A stretch of DNA of 64,000 bases from positions 41,982,943 through 42,046,942 of the forward strand of contig OX388347.1 in assembly GCA_947579665.1 (NCBI GenBank), written 5' to 3'. The stretch comes from Sympetrum striolatum. Its lineage: Eukaryota > Arthropoda > Insecta > Odonata > Libellulidae. Position numbers and translations under genes: made by a program. The stretch's first letter is position 1. Each line of letters starts with the position of its first letter. This document shows positions 24,101 to 34,772 of the stretch, piece by piece. Below the pieces are notes generated by a model. It had not been told where the DNA came from and did not search any database. It saw nothing but the letters and a program-made list of their open reading frames with translations.

Positions 24101-26039
24101 ATGACGAATATAAACAAAGCTTGGCGAAAAACAGCGTGGGGAGGTGAATTTGCATGAACGTTAAAAGGTGAGGAAATTGCGTAGAGAATGGGTCCTAGCG
24201 ACAGAAGAGGCAAATGGGAGCAACTGCTGCGTGGAGATACGGAATATTTACCCCGTCGATCGTAACTTTTTCCTCTCCTCCCTCGGTGGGAAAACGGCTC
24301 CCGTCTCCTGGTTTTTCTCCCCGCGATTATTTTCATATTCAGAACCTGCTTCTCCCGTAATTACAAGCTTAGGATTACGGAGAAGGAAATATGAGCCGTT
24401 ATTTATGCACTGTTAAAAACTATTTCTACGCTGCGAGGGAGGTCGACTCGAAGGGTTCAGGAAAGGGGACCGTTATTAAGTAATTGGCTGTAAATCAAAG
24501 AGCTTAACCCCTAATTAGGTGTATAAATAATTCAGGAAAGACAATCCTGCGTTCAGAGCTGGAAATTCATTTCCACGTGACACCAAATTAAATTTGCATG
24601 AGGAAACGATTATGGTTTTTGAATTCATTTTCACTTACGTGGGTATTTACTTAGAAACGAATTGGAACCTGGGTGCCTCCTTATATTGAGATAAATACTG
24701 ATTCGCTGAAGGATTTTGTTATCAAATTAAGGCGAATATTTAAAATTCCACATCGAGCGTGAATATGGAAATCTAGTTCCCATGAAGTGTTTTTGCATAC
24801 TTAAGAATCGCATTATTAAGGATTCCAATTAAGGAAAGATAATTCCACAATAATTATTTTAAAGTGCATAAGCATTATCTCCTTTAGAAAATACTGGCAT
24901 TTCAAATCATAAAAAATATACACAGCTCATTAAGTACCTGTGAATGCTAAAAGACATTCTTTGAGTAAAACTTGTTTTGATGGATGGAATAACGAACTGC
25001 TTACATTCAACCGTAAACAATACTTTTCTGAAGTTACGGAAGTACATTTTTTCTTTTCTTGGAAAAAGAATATTTCTCTAGATTGCAGATTTATATGCTA
25101 ATATTATTAAAGTTTAACCTATTTAATTAAGGAGAACAACTTTATGATTTTCTAGGATTATCTGAATCATACTGACATCAAGAATTGGATTAATTAAAGA
25201 TGAAAGTTAGAAGCTTTAATAACTATAGGATATTTGCTGAATCAAAATCTAGTCTGCTGAAGCTTAAAGAATTAGGTGAATAATTTGTAAAATTTTGACT
25301 TATATTTATTTATCTCAGTTTACGATATATTTATGAATTTTATTTATATATATATACTTAAAGAAAGATCTGACATTAAAAATACATTCGTATTTTAGGA
25401 TTCGAAAATATTAATATTATATAGACAAGCTTCATCAATTGACTCTCTATCCATTATTGTATTATTATACTGGAATTCAAACCCATTGCAACGATACTTT
25501 TTTGATTAATCAAAACATTCAAATTAACTCTTCTTTCAAATTGGAGATAAGAAATTAATTACAAATATTGAACTTGATACATATAAGGATAATATATTGA
25601 ATAATTCTGTCATGTATATATCTCAAATGGTTGTTCGTCGAGCTAATGTTTCTAAACTATTCTATACTAATTATATCATCAATTGTATTAACTTCTATTT
25701 TAAGTTCTATATTATCATTTATTCGAATATATGTGGATTTTTATGATCCTGAACTAATCATGAGAGCCCTGAGAACCTAAGAAAGGTTCACTGAGGCCTT
25801 TATTCTCTATTATACAAGTTCGCGGTGAATGTATTTGTTCCCATCTCACTTATAAATGATTTACGGGACACCCCAATAGATAGAAAATCTCATCATTGGG
25901 TAAGATTCATCCCCATTCTTGCATTCCATTTCATTGAAATGAACTCACAATGAAAGGCAATCTACCTATATTAAAAGAATTATTGTATTCGCCTCCCAAT
26001 CTTAGAGTAAAACTCATTTTCGAGAAGCAATCAACGAAT
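21160..26039. other. AT-rich DNA, no gene recognised
   Basis: Only short ORFs without domains. A moderately GC-rich patch near 24.17-24.45 kb is open for about 80 codons on both strands and is not called. Short TA runs occur near 21733 and 25347. Confidence 0.5.
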
Positions 26040-27060
26040 TCGAGCGAATCGGTCGCCGCAGTTAACTGATCCGCGGGCTAGTCCATCATCCTCCCACCGC
26101 TCAAGCGTGGGAGGCGTAATAATTCAAAGCTCACTTTCCCCGGAGTTCAGCCCATAAATCCCCCCGCGATTCCATCCGAAAGAACGCCCGATCATTTTTC
26201 GACCGCCCCACCCACTATCTCAGCCGCTTAATTTGTCATCTTTTAACTTATGGCCGTGGCGAGTGCATCCGTGCGCGCACAAAGGTAAGATGGCACTTTT
26301 GCGAGGATGGAGACAGCGGAGGAGGACGGAGAGGGGGTGGAGACTCCGAGGCAAGAGCACTAGAGCGGGAAGCTCGAGTGGAGGAAAGAGACAAGGAAGC
26401 GTAACGAACAACTGAGTCGTCTGAAAACCAGAGGCATAAATTGAAGCGGTGCAAGACGGTGGCAGACGAGAGGGGAAGAGTCTCGAAAGCGGTGAAGAAG
26501 TGGTGGAGCGCGAGGAGAAAAAACGGTGTTTTTTTTGGTATCGAGCGAGTCGAAGGCGTTGGTTGAGTTTTGAAGAGATGGGATTACGGAGGGGATCAGT
26601 GAATGAAATTCCTCACGAAGAAGAGAAGCGCTAAAGGAGACGATGGGATGCGTGCTAAAAAGGGGAATTCCGGGGAGAGAGAAAAGGGTGAAGAAAGATG
26701 GCGAACGACGCGCGCTTGCTAAATCAAGATCTTAAATCGCGTTCCCTCACACGGAGTTTTTTTCTCCGCGATACCTTAGCGCGTATGTCTGCAATAGCTT
26801 ATCCCCGGGAGTTTTTTTATCCAATTTGCGAGAAGACCTGGCGGTGGAGCTATTGGACGAATTCCTATCGGGGAATTTATTTGATTTGAAGGCGGAAATC
26901 GGATGCTGATTAATGTCGAAATATTCTTCGGTGATGTTTCCTCGTGAAATCAAATATCGAGGACGTAAGCCAGCTTGAGGATCTTTTCCGTCGATTGAGG
27001 GAAAGGTTTCCAAAGTGCGCTGTAAACCGGATCCAAAAATTACTTGCTCCGACCGAAGTA
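26040..27060. other. CpG-richer, purine-asymmetric block, possible promoter or first-exon region
   Basis: CpG density rises sharply against the surroundings. The plus strand is strongly purine-rich from about 26280 to 26700. A bulged hairpin with arms CCTCCCAC and GTGGGAGG lies at 26090-26114. Several 60-90-codon frames are open on both strands (for example 26698-26889), none recognisable. Such a block in an AT-rich animal genome may be the unmethylated start of a gene, but I see no TATA box, initiator or coding exon I can defend. Confidence 0.3.
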
Positions 27061-30000
27061 CGGTAATCCGGAGTTAGCGGTGTTGTCTTATTTGATATGT
27101 AAAGAGAAAAAGGAGCGATTTACATGAAATGAATAATTTATAATATAAATTTATAAATTACATTATTATAAAATCATTTATAATATAATTATATAAACTT
27201 GCAATATAAATTTATACATACCAATGTGATTTATTAGATAATGTTTTGCTATTTATTATTATTTAAAAAAACTGGAATTGTATAGCAGGCGTATATAATC
27301 CACGGTCAGCGGCCCGCATGTCTTTTCAACCTATTAAAGAACGGCTCATATTAAGTCTCCTGGAATTCTATATACAAGTTGGAAAATTAAGTGAACCTTG
27401 CGTTAATACTCATTTTAATGTTGTGATAATAACATGTTTTAATTACCTTTTCTGATATTGTTGTATTATATATATATATATATTCTGAATTGTTAATTTT
27501 AAAAATGTAAAATGTAGCAATATTCGCTATTAATGGATAAGAAATCCGTCAATGAGCAAATACGGCCCTGCCAAGACCGATACTTGGATGCCTAGATTAA
27601 ATTGGAATAAACGACTAGTATTAATCTTAATAAATTCCGATTTTAAGTAGTCTTATTCATTTATTAAACGCTGGATTAAGAATTATGAGTTCCTCCAATT
27701 ATTTATACCGTCTTATACTCGCATATAATTCATATCATGAACTTCAAAAGAACTGCTCTTAAAATCTAACATTTAAATTCCCACAGTCTTGTGATGTATT
27801 TTTGATCGGATGATATATTTTGCGAAAATTTTGCGAGGACTGAGAATCGGAGATTTAAGTGTAGATAACGCTGAATCGATCTTCAAGCACAGTATAATTT
27901 TTAATTGTATACGCGAACTAACTGAATATTTCTATCGTTGAGAAAAATAGTATAGAATCGAAATTGAGATGGAAATGATAACCTAAAGAAGTAGTTTTGC
28001 AAAATTACTTGTTTTGTTAAGTATTTAATTCAGGAATTAAGTTTAGAAAAGAATATCTGAAGCTGAAAAATAATATTGAGAATATTTACCTGATGAATGT
28101 ATGTCAATAAGAACTTAAATGTCAATAGCATGAGGAATTCAACTACATATACTAAAAAAATAGGATTATGAGCATGAGAGATGCATAGAAGTACGACTAT
28201 TTCTAGCAAATAATCCTTCCAGTTAATACATTAATGTAAGTTTTAAAGTATATCTGATACATACAATGAGTTTGCAATCAGGCAAGCAGACTGATAAAAT
28301 GGATTTCACAAATAAGTAGCAAATTTCTAATAATGTAAAGTGTTTTGCAAGCTATAGCGTAACACTTTTTCTTGTGATCATGTGAACGTGATCATGTGAT
28401 CAATGTGAAATAAGCTAGGATAGTAATGTAAGTAACAGAATATTTTTTGCAATGAAATTGAAGATTCCTTGGATTCAATAAGGGTTTATCGGTGATGCAG
28501 CTGTTTCTTAATCAAAAGTTTTTATTACACCCGTTTCCTCTTTTATTACGTCCATCCCACCATCCTTTCATTTTATTATCACAGGTTTGATTCGGAAGTA
28601 CCCAACGCTCATATTCTGAAAAAAAACAATTTTACACATTCGAATCCCAAAACGTGAAATTGCTCCGTAGAATCGCGTGTACTGTCCTAATGATTTGATT
28701 GCTGAACACAGAATTTGATTTTGGTAGTTTTTTCTTGAGGCCATTGTGTCACATTTACTTCTAGTCTCATACAATAACTCTTTTGTGATACCAGATGAGA
28801 GAACATTATATTTGGTGTGCCCTTTTTCAGCAGTAATTTGAAACATCGACATCTGAAGGTAAGATACAGAGGAGGTTTAAAACGATAGTGGTACGTTAGC
28901 GTAGATTCAATAGATACTTATCCTCTTCTAGAATTTTCTTTAAATGTAAAATACTTTTCCTTTTTAACATCAATGTAACTATATGAAAGGACGAAATATT
29001 TCTATTTGAAGATGATGCATAAAAATTTATCCACTGCTCACTTTTTGTTAGCTCTTCGTTGGAATAATTCATGAGATCCATTGCTACAGTGAACTAAAGA
29101 ACATTTCTCAAGGCAAAACTTCCATTTAAATTATCTGCATGATGTCAATAAATTTCGAAGATCTTACTTTCATTAATTCATTTTATTTTTTACCTCTTCG
29201 TGATGTTTCATGAATGATGATATTTATAGTAAGCTGCAAACATAACGATTTTTCTGTGGCTGATGAGGCTGATCGAATGCTTCAGATAACTTCTTTAGTG
29301 TTCTGCTTTGTAAAAACCTAAATCTAGTTTCTTATTTAATAGATTATATATTCCTATACCTATTTCTGAGGCAAACTTTCGCTATCAAGTATCAATATCA
29401 GTGGAAAATTCCGAGTTATTGATAGTTGAACCCATTCTCTATAAATATTAGTTTTACTTCTGCTTATTTCTGGGCATAAGAGTGCACTACTAAATGTATA
29501 AAATATTTACTATCTCCAAATCCTGTTTTTCTCTACTAAGTGTATCAGATACAGTATTACATATTGCATGTTCTCAAAATCTTCGTTACTTAAAATATAT
29601 TTTTTTCTTTTGCACTTTTGTTTTGTGTGGTATCCGCAAAGTTTCTGTATTTGTATTCCCTGATATGATGTAATGCATGAATTTCATATCTTACGATACC
29701 AAAGACCGGGCAAAGAAATTCACCAAAAGTTAAAGATAAGACTTCTTAATATATACTTCTTCCGAAGTCAGCATATCTTTTCACGTCTGAATAAATCACT
29801 GCTAACTTTATGACTTCAAGGGTTCCAATTTACCGCTGACATCTATGAAGTAAAATTTGACATGGATTCTGCCTAGCGATTTCCCAATAAAGGCTTGGCA
29901 AAACTGATTCACCACCACAAAAATTCCAAAGGAAACACAATGTAATAACATCGGAACGCAGTTACTCGGTACACGTTCCTTGACGGTCATGTAAACGAAC

Positions 30001-32542
30001 AGATATGAAGACATAGATATAAAAAGGCGTAAGACTGACTTGAGAGGGGCGAGCGGGTGAAAGGATGAATCAGACAACGAATCACCAGATATCGCAAAGA
30101 ATAGATGGAAATAGAAGTTGGCTAGGAGAATAAAAGTATTGGAAACTCAGAGATTCTGGGAAAAGAGAAGAATGTGAAGGAATGTAAGAGGAGTGGGAAT
30201 GCGCGGGAATTCAAGGCACGATTGCTTCCACTGAGGGGGAGAAAGGGGGAAAATGAAGGATGGGGAAGCCTCTATCCTGAGTCTCCGATAAAGAAAAAAG
30301 GTGAAAAAATAGCATTCCTCTACTGTAATGGGATTGCCACTTTTTGACGACTCTCGGCAGATCTCTCTACTCCCTTTTTTATGAACGCTTCCGACGTGCG
30401 TCGATTGAAAATTTTAATTAAGCTTTTATTTTCGGGCTTTAATCCATTATTTGAGAGTAACGCGGCGTAATTGGAGTCTTTTTGGTGCCTTTTTGAGGAA
30501 AATTTATCGAGATATGAACTGAACTTGGTTGTTATTTTTTTGTTTTTCCTTTGTGTTTTTTTTATAATGATGATTGAGGTTGAGTAAAATTTATTTCCTC
30601 TAGCCGATACAGCACATATTACTATTTATACAACGAATGAGTAATTTATTGTAGAGAAATAGGCAGAAGATGTTGTTATAGAGATTTTCTTCACTTGTAA
30701 ATAGCTTAACATGAATATTTGAATAGATAAAATTTTGAGGTGCACCATCGCAATATGGTAATCCATATGAAAGTCGAATTTTATTTTTTCTTATAATATT
30801 TGCATTACCACGAGCACCAAGAGGATGATTACCTCTTATTATATACATTATTATCTGCTTTGTTATAAATAAATATCATAATCTTAAATTTTTTATACTA
30901 AATTGCGAAAATTATTTTTCTCAATATTTTATACAGCCAGCTATTTAAATATACTTGTATGATTTTCTACGTTACATTAAAAGCAGCTAATAAGATAGCG
31001 TTGTAGAGATTTAAAGAATAAAGTTGAATAGAAACCGGATTTTTCTGTAATAAGGCTTTATAGTCAAAGCATTTATGATGCCCATCACCTGTCTGCCATT
31101 AATTCTTTTTCATTTTTCTTAAATGTCGCCTATATTATCAGAGAGAAGTTACGTAAATAATACTTTAAGGAACAAGGTCAGAATTATTTAGTAAATCCCA
31201 CTGATTCATAACTACTCTTTCAATTGTTTAAGAGCTATACGTGGAATGGATAGATAATTTAAATTCACTTTTACAAAACTAAAATAATCAATGCATTAAG
31301 GAATTTATAAACTCTGGTGACATCGTTCTGTAGTGATTAAAACGTTACGACCGTAAATGGATCTTCATGTTATTCATCAAAGTATTTTTTTCCCTCCATG
31401 AAGGTAACGAACCCCGTGTGATGATAAGATTTTGATATCTCCGTTGCCCAAGGGAATGATGTTTTACATTCCGTAGAGGGCTAACGCGCTGATGTCCCTC
31501 TTGATCATCTCCATCCATTATAGTTTACTCTCTCATCTGGGTCGTATCCAAGCTTTGTTTATCCCCGAATACGTGACCCCTCTTCCCTCTCGTAATAAAA
31601 AACATCATCCTCCGGATTCCACTCCTCATAAATCTCTGCTGGTTTCTTGCGAGGGCTTTAATGCCTAGTGAATATAACACGGCCTTAACGAAAAAATGTC
31701 GTATCAATGAGGGTGGTGTTCTCTACTATGAAAGCGAAAATAAGAAGGATGAAAGTAATGGTGTTTCAAGTTCACTAACGGTAGTATTTATGAATAGACT
31801 AAGATATTTTCTCAGGATAATTAAACAGTATACCTTGAAAATAGCTACCGAATTCGTGTGAAGATGTTCGTTTTTGGAATTCGTTGCTTTTGTGGATATG
31901 TATGTTAAATATATTGGTACCAGAAGTAAGTATTATTAATCTAATATTCAGAATTCTTGAGTAAATTAAGCAAAACATTTAAATATAACCCAGGGTACTG
32001 CTAGAGAATAAAAGATACGGGGTGATAAGGATTTGATTGACTTGCGTCATAGGTACAATTTTTATACTAAAAAATACGAAAGCAAATATTGAGATTTGTC
32101 TCTTTTAACCTGATTATGTACGTGAATCTTGAATAAATAAATGCAAATTTATTTTTTTTCTGAAAATGTTTAACCCAAATTGTAAAATGAATTAATACAA
32201 ACACAGGTTGCATGAATTTAAACTAAGATCTAGAAAGCAAAGGTAAGGAAATAAGAGTAAAATAATTACATATTTGCTTCAATATATGTAAGTCAATGAT
32301 CTCAAAGATTCGAACTTAACAAATTAAATATTGAAACTTCTGTTGAAAGTTGTCCAAAATGTGTTATTTCTTCCTAGATTTTTTCACTATAATACAAAAT
32401 CAATCTTAATTCAAGCTAAAATTGAGTTCAAATTCTAACCCACAAAAGATTATAGTCATTCTAATCATAAGTTTGGTCATAAATATACTTTAAAACAAGA
32501 CTATTAATTAAGGGAGGAGCTTAAATTTTGACTCAGTAACCG
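27061..32542. other. AT-rich DNA, no gene recognised
   Basis: It includes an AT-only repetitive patch at 27131-27220 (repeats of TTTATAATATAA), a (TA)n run at about 27469-27482, overlapping GTGATCATGTGA direct repeats near 28374-28410, and a purine-rich patch at 30.05-30.3 kb. No ORF has a recognised domain. Confidence 0.5.
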
Positions 32543-33568
32543 TTTTTACTTTCTCCATATACGAAGTATAGAGAAAGTATTGTTTTCATGAAAAAATTCG
32601 ACTTCGAGATTTCAACGGAAATACATGTTTTGGGGTCCCTAGAACACATTTTGACCATTTTCGGAATGATGTCTGTGTGTATGTGTGTGTGTGTGTGTGT
32701 GTGTGATAGTGGGCGCTCTAACGTGAAAACCATAAGTCGTATCAATACCAAACTTCATATATAGTACTGTGGTGTGTGCTGTCAGAGTTGATTAGTTTTT
32801 GGAGTAAATCGATCAACCGGAAGTCGAGCTTTATTCATTAAAGCTCATTTCCGGTTTTCAAAATATCTCCATAAATATGATATATAGGTATATTTTATAC
32901 CATATAAAAGTTTTAGATAATCAGTTTTACTATAACTTTTGTATTTAACATATTTTTGTATCACCGGTTGATTAGGAGTTATTCGTGAAATACTGATAAA
33001 CCGGATGAATATAATTATGTACTTTGTGGGCGCTCTAACATGAAAACTGTTTGTCGGATCAACACCAAATTTCATATTTAGTACTTTTATTACAGTCGTT
33101 AGAGTTGATTAGTTTTTGGAGTGAATCGGTTAACCGGTAGTCGAGCTTCATTCTTCAAAGCTCATTTCCGGTTTTCAAAATATCTCCATAAATATGATAT
33201 TTAGGTATATACTATTATTTATAATAGTTTTAGAAAATGTATTTTACTATAACTTTTGTATGAAACATATTTTCGTATCACTGATTTTTTAGGAGTTATT
33301 CATGAAATACTGATCAACCGGAAGTTTCTGATTATGTACTTTGTGGGCGCTCTGGGCTCTATAGGCGGAAGGCCAATTCTATCGTTTTTCATCGATCATG
33401 TCCCGAAAAACATTATTTATAATGTTTTTGGCGTCAAAGATAATATATATATATTAATCACTCATCTTCCAAGTTTAGATTGAATATAGAGTTCGAAATC
33501 ACTGGAGTAGATAAATATTTACAACTTATATATGGAGAAAGTCATGTGCTGGCCACATCAGATTTTTT
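32543..33568 (+). mobile_element. HINE/DINE-1-like Helentron element with extra internal 317-bp unit
   Basis: It starts TTTTTACTTTCTCCATATAC and ends with TATATATGGAGAAAGTCATG and CTGGCCACATCAGATTTTTT. ACTTTCTCCATATA and TATATGGAGAAAGT are subterminal inverted repeats. ATGTG-CTGGC-CACAT forms the 3' stem-loop before a T run. A GTCTGTGTGTATGTG(TG)n microsatellite lies at about 32670-32704. These are the parts known from Helentron-associated elements. GTGGGCGCTC occurs three times, at 32709, 33026 and 33343, each 317 bp apart, so the internal block (CGTGAAAAC..., GAGTTGATTAGTTTTTGGAG, AAAGCTCATTTCCGG) is duplicated relative to the copy at 39536. Non-coding; its open frames come from the microsatellite. 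Confidence 0.68.
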
Positions 33569-33933
33569 ATTATGATAATTTGTTATTGGTTCCCTATTAT
33601 AATAAAAGATATATTTCTTGCACTTCTAATTTTACTATTCAAAAGTAAAACATTTCTAAAATATTCTCTCCTCACTTAATAATGTTAGGATCATACTTAC
33701 ATTTATTTTTCAAAGTTGTTTTCGTTGTGTTTAATGAGCTATTGATTAGAAAACTCATTCGAAGTTTTAAAGTAAAAAAGGAGTCATCTCATGAAAAATG
33801 CATAAAACACAAAGCTTAGACTGGAATTGAAGCCAGGTCTGCACCCAGGAATAGTCCGAAAACGAAATCTCTGACAGCATAATTTTCAGTTCCTTCCTGT
33901 TTATAGAATGATGAATGCTTTCTTTCCTTGCAG
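33569..33933. other. Sequence upstream of the candidate exon
   Basis: AT-rich, no repeat recognised. It ends with a good 3' splice-site sequence, GCTTTCTTTCCTTGCAG. Confidence 0.4.
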
Positions 33934-34049
33934 ACCGAAATAGCCCCTTACATGTACGATTGCACTGCAGCTGGGGCTCTCCCATGATCACCGTGAATAG
34001 CGGCAAACCGCACTACAACCAGTTTGTCTTGTTGCCTATGCTCAAGGCG
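33934..34049 (+). CDS. Candidate internal coding exon of an unidentified gene
   Basis: A textbook acceptor (CTTTCTTTCCTTGCAG, ending 33933) and a plausible donor (GCG|GTAAAT, at 34050) enclose 116 bp that stay open in one frame: two bases of a split codon, then 38 codons. The peptide contains NSPLHVRLHCSWGSPMITV and ends YNQFVLLPMLKA. The other two frames hit stops quickly, and the codons use many C/G third positions while the flanks are AT-rich, which argues for selection. I do not recognise the protein. No neighbouring exon could be paired with it, so the gene must have introns larger than I can bridge by eye. The short insertion at 34367 would then be intronic. Confidence 0.42.
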
Positions 34050-34354
34050 GTAAATTTCCATTTACCTCAGACTGCTGTACCGCGTGCTTTCTTTGATTGA
34101 AGTTCCATGAATGTGGAACCTGTTCTCTCGGACCCTGAAATTGGAGACAGATGTTCTAACTGTAAAATAATCCATGCACTAGGAATTGTAGAACCATATC
34201 TTTTAAAGCTAATGAACTTCTCAGATGCCTTACAAGCGTAAGATAACAATAAGATAATCTTACCTAATTCCATACTACGATTGATTTATAACTTAGAAAA
34301 AAACTCAAGAAACATCAATATACCTTATATTCTCGAATTGTAATGTATATAAAT
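34050..34354. other. Sequence downstream of the candidate exon
   Basis: AT-rich; no second exon or repeat recognised before the target-site duplication of the SINE dimer. Confidence 0.4.
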
Positions 34355-34366
34355 TTATATATTTTA

Positions 34367-34760
34367 GGAAATTAGGTAAAGGTATATGCACGAAATGGCG
34401 TGCAGCCAGGATAAATCCCAAGGAAGAAAAGACTTGAAAAAAGTCCGACGGGACCAGGAATCGAACTCAGGTCTCCCGATTGCCGGTCAGAAGCTCTGTC
34501 CGTTGATATATCCCACCGGAACATTCTCTCAAGCTAATCGGAAGACTATGTGGGCTGGTGCTTATATTAAGCCATGACCGCGAACGATACCGCCGTGCGG
34601 ACAAAAACGCAAAGTCCTTTGCCCACGTAGTCTCCGAAATAAATAGAGAGAATGTTCCGGCGGGATAGCTCAACGGACAGAGCACCTGACTGGCAATTGG
34701 GAGATCGGATTCGATTCCCGGTCCTGTCGGACTTTTTTCAAGTCTATTCTTCCATGGGAA
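34367..34760 (-). mobile_element. Inverted tRNA-SINE dimer, second copy (opposite orientation)
   Basis: Compared with the copy at 20431 this one is flipped: the arm with the long tail is on the left (minus strand; GGCGTGCAGCC at 34398 corresponds to the GGGTGCACGCC tail) and the short-tailed arm is on the right (plus strand; GCGGGATAGCTCAACGGACA, GATTCGATTCCCGG, GGACTTTTTTCAAGTC). Both arms include a 5' extension (GAGAATGTTCCGG and its complement, and GCCCACGTAGTCTCCG and its complement), so the inverted region reaches inward beyond the tRNA-like heads to a centre of about 65 bp. TTATATATTTTA is repeated exactly at 34355-34366 and 34761-34772, immediately outside the two ends. The right-hand head is the better tRNA match, but it lacks a paired acceptor stem and is not a tRNA gene. 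Confidence 0.72.
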
Positions 34761-34772
34761 TTATATATTTTA

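Noticed and set aside
34660..34735. Intact tRNA gene in the right arm of the SINE dimer
   Set aside because: Boxes A and B are good, but the ends do not pair as an acceptor stem and the segment continues into the SINE body shared with the other copies.
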